In this document: positions 47,967-60,557 of the stretch, one piece after another
Numbering within the stretch: the first letter of the stretch is position 1
Layout of the letters: each line of letters begins with the position of its first letter
Assembly: GCF_901000735.1 (NCBI RefSeq)
Contig: NC_081550.1
Location: 2,500,669 to 2,564,668, forward strand
Source: Corylus avellana
Lineage: Eukaryota > Streptophyta > Magnoliopsida > Fagales > Betulaceae
Direction of reading: 5' to 3'
DNA length: 64,000 nucleotides
Made by a program: the position numbers and the translations under genes
The notes under the pieces: generated by a model
What the model saw: the letters and a program-made list of their open reading frames with translations, nothing else
Database searches by the model: none
What the model was told of the DNA's origin: nothing

Positions 47967-50550
47967 TGTTGGACTACGTACGTACGTACAAAGAAATTTT
48001 GATCGAGAAGATCGAAAACGTAAGCTTGAAAACTCAAGAACTCTATCTCCCTTAAAAGTTTATATTGAGTGAGTTTAAGTAGAGAGATGAGTTTGATTGG
48101 TAGCACATCTCTTCTTCGATCAGGAGATAGTTTCATTAATTACTATCTTTTCAATTTTCAAATATCAAATATATATGATCGATACAAGAGTCGTTCTATC
48201 CTCGATCACTCGGAAATATTGTATTTTGATTAATGTTTAAAATTTGTATATTGTACGTTTAATATAATCTACATGCATTATCTTTTCAAAAATCTAAGTG
48301 ATTTAACTTGATTCAAATATTTATCACTAAAGATTGTTTCATATATATATATATATATTTCTTTTTTCAAATATGCACCCATATAAACAAGAATCGAACT
48401 AATTTTTGAAATTTAAGATATATGTTATCCAAACGCTTATTATGATTTCTGTTCAGGTATACATGACATTAATTAAGATACTTTTATTATATAAGTGAAC
48501 CAATTGAGATATATTAGTCAAACAATTCGAAAATAACACCTATTCAATCGGAACATTAATTCAATCTCATCAAGCAAATTAAATAGTTCAATTTAATATT
48601 CTTAATTAACTACTCTCAACCTCTTAGGATCCTCTCGGAGAATATCTAGTTAGTTATACTTTAAGAATATTTTTGTCCTCTCAAAAAATAAAAAGACAAA
48701 AATACTCCTGAAATATGACATAACTGTATTTTGTGCATTTTCTTTTAGGACGTGAAAACACAAAATCTATTCATTATCCACAATCAAAATTCAAAAAATC
48801 CATGAAATAAAGCATGCCCTAAGTTACTCTCCTATGTCAAATTCACGTGTTATTACAATAATATATATATATATAAGACTAAAAAAAATAAAAAAAAGAC
48901 AAGGGCTGGGAAATTTGAACTTACTCCCTACCAAGCCATGCAAGCTGATTTGTGCACTTTCATCAGAGAACAAGCACCAAAACTGTATGCCAAATTTCGA
49001 AAATTACGTTAGACTCTTGTTTATCTCTTATCTACTCTTTTTTAAATTTACAATTACATCTATAACACCCCCATATGGGTGCAACAGATTCAATAGCATA
49101 TTTGAAAAAAATATAAATAGAGTTGAACGAGAAGAAATCTCAAAAGTATATCTCAGAAAAAAAAAACAAAACAAAACAATCTTAACTGATAAATATTTGA
49201 ATCGAGTTAAATCACTAAGTTTTTTCAAAAGATTAATTTGATCAGTTAATCCATTTGATTTTTGAAAGATAACGTAGATTCTATTAAACAATTTGAGTGA
49301 GAATAGAACTCTTCTATCATATTTGATATTTGAAAATTGAAAATTTCATTAATTACTATCTTTTCAATTTTCAAATATCAAATATGATGAAAAGTTTTAT
49401 CCTCACTCAGACGGTAACACTTTAATTATTAGTTATATATAAAGATAAACATTTTTTTATAAAAAATTTATATATTGTTTAATAGAATCTACATTATCTT
49501 TCAACAGGCCTAGCTAGGGTGGCCACTCAACAACTCCCATGGCCTATGGGGTGGCTAGAAACCACCGTTTCTTTTGTTCTTTTTTCTTTTTCTTTTTCTT
49601 TTCCTCAAAACAACGTCGTTTTGGGGGCATTTTTTAAATTGATTTTTTTTTTCAAAGTGGCCAAATTGTAACTGTTTGGTAGTTTGTGGGCTACTTTATC
49701 ACTCTTTGAACATTAGGAGGCTAAAATAAAAATAGCTGGTAGTTTGAGAGGGCTAAATTATATTTTTCCCTAAAAATAAAGATATGGTGTTTTTATAACA
49801 CTCACTTTTGTTATTCTATACTGATGTGTCATCCTCTCAATATAATGCACAAAAGACTTGATTTGTGCCAAATCCATATAGAAGTTATTCTCTTTTTGCT
49901 CTTGTTAAGTTTTCTAGTTCTAAAGTTTAATAGAGTTTAGTCCATCTGGTTAGTTTACTTTATTTACAATAAGCTAGAATGTAGTATTAAAATGTTTTGA
50001 GAGATCACTCGGGTATGCATAAATAATAAGTTACTTGTTTACAACGGGTAGCTCAATCAACTGTAAATCATGCCTCATAAAATATAAGTGATTACTAGTT
50101 CAAAAAATAAAATAAAATAAAATAACAAGTTACTCTATATTGTCAAATTTTGTCAAAAAGTTGACAAATTCTATTAGTGTATATGTTATGTTAAAGCCAA
50201 TAAAATAATGATATATGTTAATTCATAATTTAAAAAATATAAATATATAAAAATTTAAAACTTATATATATATATAAGGGCCGGGAAATTTGAACTTGCT
50301 CCCTACCAAGCCATGCAGCACGAACAATGAAAATGGAAAAAAAAAAATGTATCAGACGAAAGCAGGAATTAAAAAGAAATAATTTCAATGTGTTTCCCTT
50401 TCTCAATTTTCTCATCAGCCAAACAGAGAAACCACTCTTTTTTATCGTTTGATCGATTTTCTTCAGCATCCAAACAAATCCCCAGATGCAAAGAAGCATT
50501 CCAGGAAAATATGAAGCGAGAAAAATAAAAGTGGAAAACAAAGAAAGCAG
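47967..50550. repeat. Second copy of the NAC 2 upstream region
   Basis: Matches 37582-40183, including the hairpin MITE (48653-48724) and the SINE-like block near 50040. Differences are few: shorter (TA)n near 50262 and small changes around 49091 and 49152-49171. Confidence 0.9.
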
Positions 50551-50685
50551 TGGAGTTCCAAGAGAAAGAAGAGCAGAGACAGCAGAGTCGAGAACCATGA
50601 TGGCAATCCAAGCTCCATAGTTACCAAAGTGCGTTGAAATCTCGAACCCAATTCCTGAGCAGCCACCTTTAGGGAGTCTCGCGGC
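50551..50685 (-). pseudogene. Second copy of the dienoyl-CoA reductase-like fragment
   Basis: Identical in reading to 40184-40318 (GGCSGIGFEISTHFG, then IAIMVLDSAVSALLSLGTP), offset 367 bp. A relic, as there. Confidence 0.65.
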
Positions 50686-52025
50686 AGTTTTTTTTTTTTT
50701 TTTTAATATATAATGAAGAACTACAAACAAGAACAATAAAGAAGGGCTGGAGAACCCAATAGTGAGTCCCAAAATAACTGTAGGCAGAAATTAAAAAGGA
50801 ATACATCAAATGAATGAGTGGAGATGCTAGTTATGACTCTGGTGAAGCATGTTTGGGGGGAAGAATTGACTGAAAATGACCGACCAACTCAAAAAAAGCA
50901 AGATTTGAAATCCAAGGGATGAGATGTGGCGGCCAAGCAGAGGAGGTGGCAAGGCGAAGGTGGATGTACTGAGGCTGTAATTTTAGGGGGAAGAGACAAA
51001 TCCCATTGGATAAATCGCCAAGGGTGAGAGATAGAGCTTCAAAAGAGGCGATAAGCTTTAGAAGGGAGAGGTGGTGGAAGAGGAGAAGGAGAGTAGAAGG
51101 AAAGTGGGAGGAGGAGGGAGGCAAAGAGGTGCTTCTCTCCTCCCATGGCGTGTTGAGAAAGTGGAGAGCAAAGCGAGACAAGAGTTAATTTTAATTTTCT
51201 TAACTTTCATTTTTATATACTAAATATATTTATAATAATTTTTATATTTGTATATTTTTTTGTTATGAGTGATACATGTTATGATTTTATTGGCTATGAC
51301 GTGACACACTAAATACAACTTTTTTCATAAAATTTGACAAAATGGAGTGATTTGTTATTTATGCATACCTCAGGAATCTCCCAAAACATTTTAATACCAC
51401 ATTAAGCTTATTGAAAATCAAGTAAACTTGATTTTGCATTTTTCCCAAAATTTCACTACATTAAAAAAAAAAAAAAAAACTACTCACTGCCTAATAAAGT
51501 AAATTAGACTTTTTTTCATATGATGAAATTAGTTATTCGTATTGTATACAATATAGGCAGCTAACATGAGCGTTGCATCTAATCCAACAAGTGCTCGGAT
51601 AGGCCCTATCACCTATCTGAACATGTATAGAGCTACCCACTCTCTCACATTAGCCGCACTTAGTTCATGCAATACAAACATCTAATTGCAGTCAATCCTG
51701 GTCCAGTGCACTAAGGGTGAGATAAAATGCATATGATGCTACAATTCAGCTCACATAATTCAGTGAGAGCATAATATAAGCAATCTTATGTAACATTAGA
51801 GACTGTAATTAACAATATTAATAAGCACTCACTGATATTACATTCACCATCACACTGGTATTATTCACTCACCAAAATGAGTAGTTTTGAAACCTACCAA
51901 AAGAAAAATACAAAGCATCCTCATTTTCCACCAGAAAATTAATATTCCTTTTATTGGAGACTCCCACAATCAAAACACCTAAGTGTCATTTGTTTATTGG
52001 AAAGAGCTTCAGGGTGCTACCAAAC
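50686..52025. other. Spacer between reductase fragment and reductase copy B
   Basis: Up to 51436 this repeats 40319-41069. From 51437 it is unique sequence showing what follows naturally. Around 51780-52025 it resembles 42800-43053, the 3' flank of reductase copy A. No gene seen. Confidence 0.5.
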
Positions 52026-55000
52026 TTAAAAGCTGACAAAGTTCTTTTCCTTCAAGCTTTCAACAGTTTCCTCAAGGCTCACCTCAAAAGGAGTGAATTC
52101 AATACCCAAGCTTTTTGCCTTTTCTTTGGACACTTGAAATGTTGGCACAAACGGCTTTTCGTCCGCACACCTGTCAAAGTTATTTGGAAAAAGAAAAAAC
52201 ATTTTGCGTCAAAACCAACAGAGCCTTAAATATACCATACATCTTTAAAAACATAATGCTAGTAAACAGATAGGATCATACTCCATCCCTTTTAACTATT
52301 TTGGTTACCGGATTGGTTTTTTTGCCAACGATTGGTAGTTTAAGGGGATTCAATGTGACAAGTGGTACATAGTGAGGGCAATGTACAATTGCAGCGATAC
52401 TGCTAATGGAAAGTATGACTCAAATATTATATCTTAAAATTAGAGGGAAATAAAAGCTTACTTTTGTGGAAGTTGTAAAGAGGGATAAAGCTCACTTAAA
52501 GTCCTCACAAGTTCAGAATAGTGTACAACTCTCCCAACCATACAATATCTTCCACTAGCTGAAGGGATTTCATATGCTTGAATATGTGCTTTGGCAACAT
52601 CTCTGACATCAACCCATCCAAATGTTAGATTGGGAAACACCTGTGCTCCTGCATCAAATAAAGAAGAAAAGAGATATGAAATACAGAGCAAGAAAAGATA
52701 CAATTTCTGGGAATGGAGATTTTAGTGTATAATATTACAATAAGTACCTTAAACAAGTAGGGATCATATCATTATTTCAGAACAACAAACCACAGACAAG
52801 ACGTACACAAATACACACGTACACATATGGTAGTATTTGTGTAAAGGCCCAAAGGGACATAAAAGGATAGCATCAAGCTGCTTGGTTAACATCCTGACTC
52901 AATAGAAAGAGAAACATGATGATTGATACTGTTCAACCTTCCCTAAATGAGTTAGCAAATACACCTCTCATTACCCTTGGAAACTTTCTCTTGTTAAAAA
53001 GTTTTTAGTCAAAGATCAACTTATTGAGATGAATCATAAATTGAGAATTACAATCAGTACTGTGAAGAACAAATACCATTTATTAAGTTCAAAATTGCAG
53101 CCGCACTTGTATTTAGTGCCGGCTGTAAGAGAGGACCAATCACCATTGCTGGGTTAATTGCAACCATGTCAATACCCTTCTCTTTGGCAAACTTCCAGGC
53201 AGTGTCTTCAGCCAATGTCTTTGAAAGCACATACCATTGCTGGGAAAAAAAAAAAAAAATTTAGCATTAGCACCCAGAAACTTAAATATTCAGCTGAATA
53301 TATGATAGTCATTAGTAGCATGGTTCCCTGTTTTATAAGTGATCATAGAAGGGCATTGACTTTAACAAAGCACTGATGCCAGAGCATGACAGAGACCGAC
53401 TGGTGCACTGGTGCAGCATGCTCCCTCCCTAAAATAATCTATTTCTTCCAAGAAGAGAAGAAATTAACCAGATGCTTTTAGTTAAAGCTGCATCATGATG
53501 ACAGATGCAGGATCTCTTAAATTATACAGCACTAGTCATAATCACTCAGAAGAACATGAAAATCTTAAGTATGATGTTGCTGTAAACCATTAAAGGGGGC
53601 CAAGTTATCACCATATTTATTTTCAAAAAAAGCATGAAGACTAATAGCTCTACATACCTGTTCTTTCTTAGCAAATTCCGGATCAGAAAACCAAGTCTCA
53701 TCAACAACCACATCAGGGGTTTGAGGTCTTTCATTGAATGAAACTGCAGCTACAGAAGATGTCAAAACTACCCGCTTCACAGATGGAGACTTTGCACACG
53801 AATTAAGAACATTAAGTGTTCCCTTTACTGCAGGTTCAAGTAGCTCTGCCTGAATGGTTAGGGCGACAAGAAAATTATTTGCTTGTTTATAAACAAAATT
53901 TAGTACAATTTGATAAGATCACATTCAAAAAATACTTGATTATATTAACATCATTGTTCTTTAGTGGGGCCAGGATCCGCATTCTTAACTAGGAAACACA
54001 ATTCCAGGCAGCATTTTGATAGAAAGACATTCTCCACTATCATGGTATCTTTAACAAATTCATTGTTCAAATCACCTCTTTCAATTTCATCAATAAATGC
54101 TAATGGAATAATCAAAAAAGAAGAGTAAAATGGAATATACCTGTGGGTCCTTAACATCAATAAAGAAGGGAGATGCAGTATGAAATACACATTCACAGCC
54201 CTCAATAGCAGAATCGAAGGCACCTTCTTCCAGTAGATTTGCTTTGAAGAGGTGAAGTCTCTCCTTAGCTCCATCAAGTACGAGTAAGTGGTTTGTTTTT
54301 TTGGGATCATCTGCGGGAGATAGAAATGAAGTTAGATTATAATATCACACTAATAGCCAAGGTAAGGAAATACTTTCCAATGGCTCATTCAAGCAGAAAA
54401 TCAGAAAGAAAAGGAAGAGTCTGTTAACTATGAAAAAAAAATGCCAACATTGTTATTCCTCTAATCTATGACATTGCAAGATCAAAGTTCGAGGGTAGCT
54501 TTCATACTATTTTAATTAATATACTTCTTAGTTCTTACTCATGACTATATTGACAAACACATTTGTTAAAGTTTTCAAAATTAAAAACACACTTTTCTCA
54601 AGATGGTTTACTTTTCAAAACACAAAACTCTTAATAAAAAAAAAAAAAACACATAACACATGATTTAAAAACCTTTTCACATTTATTATAGGAATATTTT
54701 GAGAAAATGGGTCCTTATTTTTGTAGGAGTAGAAGCCGAGTTATTACTTCAAAAAATAAAAAATAAAAAATAGAAAGATGGCTGCATGGCCACTCCAACC
54801 GGTCATAAGTGGCCGTGCTACAACCCCTTCTTCTCCTTTAGGTGGTTGAGCAGCCACTTCTCTAGTTTTTCTTTTTATAAATAAAAGAAAAAAATATAAA
54901 AAAGCCCTCAAACTGACAGATGTTTGGAAGTTGGCTCTACAATGTTCAAAATGTACTAAATTAGCCCAACAAATTACCAACATGTTTCAAAGTAGCCACT

Positions 55001-55502
55001 CCGTTACTCAGCACCATCAGTTTTGATGAAAAATCCATCACGTGGAATTTTTTTTTGTTTGTGAAACATTTAATAACTTCGACCTTTCAAGAAAAAAAAA
55101 TTAGTAGCCCATATATACTCCAAAAAGCAAACCCTCTCCCACAAGCAAAAATAAAAAATAAAAAAACCAGACCCAATATCCCAGTGTCCTGAATAGTGAA
55201 TACCTCAATTCAGCTATCAAAAGATTCAATGAAAATGAAAAATAAACGATTAAAAGGCAGAACCGGGAAATGGGAATTGCTTATAATTTGCAAGCAGAAC
55301 TTCAACGACAAGAATCCAAAAGCTCACCGAGAAAAAAAGGATTAAATTACACTTAAAGAGACAGAGACAGAGAATACTGACTTGGGTCGCGAACAGAGGC
55401 CCTGACAGTGTAACCGCGCTGGAGAAGAAACTTGACGATCCATGAAGCTATGAAGCCGGACGCACCGGTGACGCACACGATCTTTCCTGCTCCACTGCTC
55501 AT
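52026..55502 (-). CDS. CCR-like NADPH reductase, copy B (325 aa)
   Basis: Six exons: 55382-55502, 54141-54310, 53658-53849, 53077-53239, 52462-52648 and 52026-52170. Exons 1-3 and their introns are almost identical to copy A. Exons 4-6 differ at several residues: QWYVLSK instead of HWYVLSK, AAAILN instead of [20 protein letters not shown] instead of [14 protein letters not shown], and the end [14 protein letters not shown]. All active-site elements (TGASGFIAS loop, TSS, YVLSK) are intact, so it should be functional. Because A and B differ mainly in the 3' half, they are probably paralogues homogenised in the 5' half, or a tandem pair seen once per haplotype together with copy C. Confidence 0.9.
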
Positions 55503-55697
55503 CTTCTTCTTCTTCTTCTTCTTCGGATTCTGTTTCCGTTTTGTAAATTTGCCTTTCACTTGGTTCCACTTAAATAAAGCCTAGAAGAGAAGAGAAGAGA
55601 TGAGACATAAAAAAAAAAAGATGTATAATATTTTGAATTAATGGCTCCCTTTTGACCAGTCTTCAAAGGTTGGTAAATCAAAATTAAAGAAAACAAT

Positions 55698-56134
55698 ATT
55701 TTCTTTTGGAATGGTTCGGAGAAAGGATAAGAATTTGGCACAATTTCAGGGCAAACATATAATCAATATTTTCTTTTGGAATGGTTCGAAGAATTTGGCA
55801 CAGCCAAATTGCTGGAAAATCAGCTATGTTTGCCCCCAGCCAGGGCAAACATATAATCAATATTTTCTTTTGGAATGGTTCGAAGAATTTGGCACAGCCA
55901 AATTGCTGGAAAATCAGCTATGTTTGCCCCCAGCCAGGGCAAACATATAATCAATATTTTCTTTTGGAATGGTTCGGAGAATTTGGCACAGCCAAATTGC
56001 TGGAAAATCAGCTATGTTTGCCCCCAGCCAGGGCAAACATATAATCAATATTTTCTTTTGGAATGGTTTGGAGAAAGGATAAGAATTTGGCACAGCCAAA
56101 TTGCTTTAAAATCAGCTATGTTTGCCCCCAGCCA
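55698..56134. repeat. 94-bp minisatellite upstream of reductase B
   Basis: Units starting gggcaaacatataatcaata lie at 55749, 55843, 55937 and 56031, exactly 94 bp apart; a last unit before 56135 is 104 bp and keeps the longer string aggataagaatt. Each unit contains two perfect hairpins: aatttggc/gccaaatt around ACA, and tttgccc/gggcaaa around 7 bases. The unit derives from the promoter flank that is present once upstream of copy A (46740-46810). Confidence 0.9.
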
Positions 56135-56224
56135 GGGCAAACATATTTTTATTATATGTTTGCCCTGGCTGGGGGCAAACATATATAAACATAGCTGATT
56201 TTTCAGCAATTTGGCTGTGCCAAA
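56086..56224. repeat. Long palindrome abutting the 433-N gap
   Basis: The left arm 56086-56146 and right arm 56154-56224 are inverted copies of the minisatellite unit, around a 7-base loop (56147-56153). The right arm has one short insertion (atatata context near 56182). The palindrome runs straight into the gap, so more inverted units probably lie inside it. Confidence 0.85.
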
Positions 56225-56657
56225 NNNNNNNNNNNNNNNNNNNNNNNNNNNNNNNNNNNNNNNNNNNNNNNNNNNNNNNNNNNNNNNNNNNNNNNNNNNN
56301 NNNNNNNNNNNNNNNNNNNNNNNNNNNNNNNNNNNNNNNNNNNNNNNNNNNNNNNNNNNNNNNNNNNNNNNNNNNNNNNNNNNNNNNNNNNNNNNNNNNN
56401 NNNNNNNNNNNNNNNNNNNNNNNNNNNNNNNNNNNNNNNNNNNNNNNNNNNNNNNNNNNNNNNNNNNNNNNNNNNNNNNNNNNNNNNNNNNNNNNNNNNN
56501 NNNNNNNNNNNNNNNNNNNNNNNNNNNNNNNNNNNNNNNNNNNNNNNNNNNNNNNNNNNNNNNNNNNNNNNNNNNNNNNNNNNNNNNNNNNNNNNNNNNN
56601 NNNNNNNNNNNNNNNNNNNNNNNNNNNNNNNNNNNNNNNNNNNNNNNNNNNNNNNNN
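56225..56657. other. Assembly gap of 433 N
   Basis: Unlike the 100-N gaps this length looks measured, perhaps from read pairs or an optical map. It begins inside the palindrome, so a hairpin sequencing or assembly failure is a reasonable cause. Confidence 0.9.
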
Positions 56658-57721
56658 CCCCCAATGGCCATGAGTTGGCTTCGGCCACCAGCTGCAACTG
56701 GGATGGTCCGGCCATCTCTTAATTTTTTATAATTTTGTTTTATAATTATTTTTTAAAAATATATAATATTTTATTATTTTTTTAATTAATGAGACATATA
56801 CCCTATTTATGACCTCTAACCATTAACTAGATATTCTCCAACCCAAAATAGATTGAAGAGGATCCTATTCTCCCTATTACGTATTAGGTTAAGGAGTTTG
56901 TATGCGAGTTTAATTCTTTTAATCGTTTTCTATTTAAAGCCAAGGTTAAAAAATAAAATGCATGTAAATAATTATTAATCATAAATTATGTGCTTGGAAA
57001 AGGTAGTAGGTTTTCTCCGAACGTAAAATCTATCAAAAGGTGGGTTACAAAATCTATCACAAAAGCATGCTGCGTTGCTGCGTTGCTGCGTCTATGTGCT
57101 TTTATATATATATATAGATGGTCCATGCCAAATATGCTAGAATTCCCCTGCGTACACCAGCCTCTATATATAATAATATGCATGCTAGGATTCCCATGCG
57201 TAGACCAGGCCATGAGGCAAGTTTGGGCTAGTCTATTAAGGAAATAAATAAATCTTACAAGAAAACATAATAATAAAAGGAGAATAATAATATTTTAACG
57301 TAAAGAAAAAGGAAATAAATTATTAAAGAAAATATTGATAAATTTAATTTAAAAAATATAAAATATTCTAACAAGCAGGTTGCATTCGAGTTCATGAAGA
57401 AATGTGGAAAAGACGTGGGCATCATGACGAGGTCTACAATACGTCTTGATGAGCTTGTTGAGAAGGCTTCATGAGGGAGATCTAATGACCCAACTCTTAT
57501 GTAGTTGACCACGGGGTCACTAGTTCGAATCTTTCATCTTCCTCTTGCGTAGAGATTTCAAAAAAGACATAGTAATAATAATAATAAAAAAAAGATTTGA
57601 ATTTGTATTACTTCGTATTTATGGTAGTGTATTCTACCGCCGGGAAAAAGAATAAATTCATTTGGAGAATTACGTGGAACATTAATACTGAATATAAGAA
57701 CCAAATTTGATATTAGAGTAA
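56658..57721. other. Spacer between the gap and the DUF604 3' end
   Basis: AT-rich. 57490-57560 resembles the B-box end of a tRNA-derived SINE (ggtcactagttcgaatc followed by an AAT-rich tail). 57100-57200 contains an imperfect direct repeat around ggattcccatgcgta/gaattcccctgcgta. No gene seen. Confidence 0.5.
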
Positions 57722-57916
57722 CTAGGCAATCACTTCATCCTTCAAGCAAGGTCTGTATTTGACTTGTGTAGCACTTGTTCTACCATCATATTCAATGTCA
57801 CAGCACTCTCTTCCTCCGGCCTGTTCAACAAAACAAATTGCAGTTGTCAACAAACAAAACAACCTTAAAAAAAAACCCTTGAAGAGTGGTTAATGAAATG
57901 AGAGCATGCACTCACC
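57722..57916 (-). pseudogene. C-terminal part of DUF604 cut off by a premature stop
   Basis: After the TAG at 57946-57948 the same frame continues with VLSPATTRLE to a strong GTGAGT donor (G at 57915). A further exon (57722-57820) encodes ECCDIEYDGRTSATQVKYRP and CLKDEVIA before its own stop. These segments resemble the conserved Cys-containing end of DUF604 proteins, so the natural gene should have three exons. As assembled they are not translated. Confidence 0.65.
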
Positions 57917-57945
57917 TCCAGGCGTGTTGTTGCTGGTGAAAGCAC

Positions 57946-59343
57946 CTAAATTTTGGTGATTGCATCGGCTGAATGATTACCAGTGGATGAACAATTTGGT
58001 AAACCCCGAGGCGATTTTCTAATATATGTAGTTATAACTTGTTCATCATGATCACTTTGTGTAAGCTCTATAGAATCAAAGAAAAACACATGAGGAGCTT
58101 GACAGGGATTGTTGGAGAGCCGTCGGGTGTCGAACATGTAGAGGGGTGGCTTTGCCCTTCTCCTCCATTTTGTAAATGTCTCAAGGGGTCTGCATAAAAT
58201 GCTCCGAGGGATTATGTTTTTGTAGATATAAGCAGAGTAGCCCCATGAGACAGAGAAAGACCAGTTGGTTGGCCTGTGGTAGCATATGGTTTGCTGAAGA
58301 AGACGGGATTGGTCCGCTTTTGCCGCCTTCATGAGGTGGTTTACGGCTTCCGAACGATTCATGGAGGGAAAGATTGGGTCAATAGCGTCAATGTGGTGGA
58401 GGGAGAGGAAAGGAGTCTGGGGCTGAGCTGATAGAAAACCTGATGAGTCATTTCGTAGATCAATCTGCATGCACTCACAATAATCAAATACAACATAGTA
58501 AAGCATATTAAGGTGCATCAAATCCTTTTCATAGTTACATTCTATGTTAATTACCTGGTGAAACCCTTTCTCAAGAGTAAAAAAAACTCCAAAATCAGAC
58601 AAACATGAGAAGAGTGTATGATCACTACCATGGGAGCGAGGATATCTCAAAATACAAGCGTCTAACTTGGCTGCCAATGCTTCAACCAGAGGGTAACTCA
58701 GAGCATATCCAGCTCCACCAAAAGCCATATCAAACAAGAAATCATAGTTGGATTTAACAAACTCAGAATTCGACCCAATATAGTAGTACTTTGAATGGTT
58801 GTATTTTGCAAGAACCCCAATTAAATTATCAAGAAAAAATATTGTATCGTCATCTCCCATCACATACCACCTCACGTTTTTATCTCCCTCCCTAAACACT
58901 TCAATTATTGTTCGCACGATTCGAGCCGGAATCAGCCTCACCGTTTTTGGGAATGTTGGGATCTTCCTGACATCCTCACTGACACGAAAAGGAGGAAGAT
59001 TTGAAGGCCATGGTTGGAACTCCAGCGTCGGATGTCCGTCGAGGAAAATATATCCTCGGGTTATGTTTGGTCGCCACCATGATTCAACGTATGGTTTTCT
59101 GGAATTCCATGTATTCAGGGCGCCGACAATTCCAAAAACAATGTGGCTGATGTTGGTCGGAGAGTTGGGAGTAGTAGTGGGACGACTGAAAGGTTGGTAA
59201 TTGCTGGGAGGGTTTAAGGAGAAGATGCAGAACAAAAAGAGGAGCAGCCCTGAAATAGGTACCGACTTGTATAGGGTTCCATGAGATGAAGGGCTGTGAT
59301 TTTTTTGAATTTTGCTCCCTTTTGAAGAAATTAAAGAACCCAT
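57946..59343 (-). CDS. DUF604 glycosyltransferase-like protein, prematurely stopped (435 aa)
   Basis: Two translated exons, 58555-59343 and 57946-58464, separated by a 90-bp intron (GTAATT...TGCAG) that happens to be open in frame; splicing it restores the conserved GFHQIDLRND junction. The start MGSLISSKGS follows the gap-cut copy; the open frame upstream has no ATG. Domains: Ser-rich cytosolic tail, membrane anchor (about residues 28-44), Fringe-like domain from NISHIVFGIVGALNTW, WWRPNITRGYIFLD, the DDD motif (164-166), GGAGYALSYPLVEALAAKLD, GSDHTLFSCLSDFGV and SLHHID. It is a probable Golgi type II glycosyltransferase of the GT31-like group; substrate unknown. A TAG at 57946-57948 ends the protein before the conserved last 40 or so residues. 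The catalytic domain itself is complete. Confidence 0.8.
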   Translation of the reverse strand: MGSLISSKGSKIQKNHSPSSHGTLYKSVPISGLLLFLFCIFSLNPPSNYQPFSRPTTTPNSPTNISHIVFGIVGALNTWNSRKPYVESWWRPNITRGYIFLDGHPTLEFQPWPSNLPPFRVSEDVRKIPTFPKTVRLIPARIVRTIIEVFREGDKNVRWYVMGDDDTIFFLDNLIGVLAKYNHSKYYYIGSNSEFVKSNYDFLFDMAFGGAGYALSYPLVEALAAKLDACILRYPRSHGSDHTLFSCLSDFGVFFTLEKGFHQVINIECNYEKDLMHLNMLYYVVFDYCECMQIDLRNDSSGFLSAQPQTPFLSLHHIDAIDPIFPSMNRSEAVNHLMKAAKADQSRLLQQTICYHRPTNWSFSVSWGYSAYIYKNIIPRSILCRPLETFTKWRRRAKPPLYMFDTRRLSNNPCQAPHVFFFDSIELTQSDHDEQVITTYIRKSPRGLPNCSSTGNHSADAITKI

Positions 59344-60557
59344 TGTCAATGGTACTGGAAAGCTGTTCAACCCAAAAGGATGGGAGATGGATCATCTTCA
59401 TTTCATTTGAGATGGATGAGAGCCATTTAGGCAAATTAGGTTGTTATGATTCTTACTTAAGCTTGCATGCAGATTAATGAATATTTGTGACAAATAATTG
59501 GGTAAAAAAGGAAAGAAGTAACACAATAAATAATTTAGGGTTTAGGGCTTAGGGCAGGGCTAAAGCTCCCAATTTAATAACATACTCAATTAATGAATAT
59601 TAATAAGGATTTTTTTCACACAAAAATATTTAAATGCCTAATTATAGTCAATATTGTTTTATTGAAGGCTCCTAATTATGGTAATGAAGTAATTAAAAAG
59701 GAAAGAGCATTAAATCTCCAGCATTAATAAGGCTTAATAAATTGATAGCATTAGATATGAGAATCAAATAATATTAACGACATTCTTAAATAAAACCCAT
59801 TCTCCAACTTTTAACGTTCTATTGTTGGGGAAAAAAATTAAATGCTAAGAAGATGAAAAGTTTTCAAAATATTCTATTCAATTTTACAAACTCCTCTCTC
59901 AATAAGTTTCCATTTTGTTTTTCTCTATTTCTCTATTCAAATCTTATTCAAAATAGAAAGGTTAGTTTACCATGTATATATATATATAGTTCTTAATAGT
60001 AAAAATATTTGATGAAATCAAATAAAAAAAGTTAATGATTGATTGAGTTTTCGGTAAACTAACCTTTCAAAATATATATATATAAAAGAATTCCCATTTT
60101 AGTTTGAACCTTGGACTTGTGTAGCATAATATCGGATCAATCTGGTTTATTTTTCTTAATTTGAAAGCAAGAGATTAAATGCATAACAAGATGAGCTTGG
60201 AAGGTTGGGTTTATAATGGCCACAATGGCTGAATCATCGATGAGGGCAACAAATTCTCAATTTCTCATTCTAATTTGTAGAACTAGCAAGAGATCATAGA
60301 TTAGCAATATTAATAACACCAGTCAACATTAATTAACAAGATTAAAGACAATCAGTGATATTACATTCACCACAAATCACACTTCTATTTAATCATTCAC
60401 ACCAAAATGAGTAGTTTTGAAAACTATCAAAAGGTTGCAAAGCATTCTGTTCTTCTACCAGAAAATTAATATTTCCTTTTATTGGAGACTCCCACAATCA
60501 AAACACCTCAGTAGCATTTGTTTATTGCCTGGAAAGAGCTTGAGCGTGCTACCAAAC
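59344..60557. other. Spacer between DUF604 start and reductase copy C
   Basis: Matches 41873-43053, including the telo-box, except for a rearranged stretch at 59956-60068. No gene seen. Confidence 0.6.
59956..60068. repeat. Local inverted duplication
   Basis: A perfect 16-bp inverted repeat (gaaaggttagtttacc at 59956-59971, its complement at 60053-60068) encloses a segment that reads in the opposite direction to its counterpart at 42509-42565. Copy A has only the first arm. Confidence 0.85.

Noticed and set aside
56045..56732. Open frames across the 433-N gap
   Set aside because: They are made mostly of undetermined bases plus minisatellite sequence.
58465..58554. Reading the DUF604 gene straight through this 90-bp segment as coding
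   Set aside because: It has consensus donor and acceptor, is AT-rich, and its removal restores the conserved GFHQ-D junction of the family. The open frame is a coincidence of length and composition.
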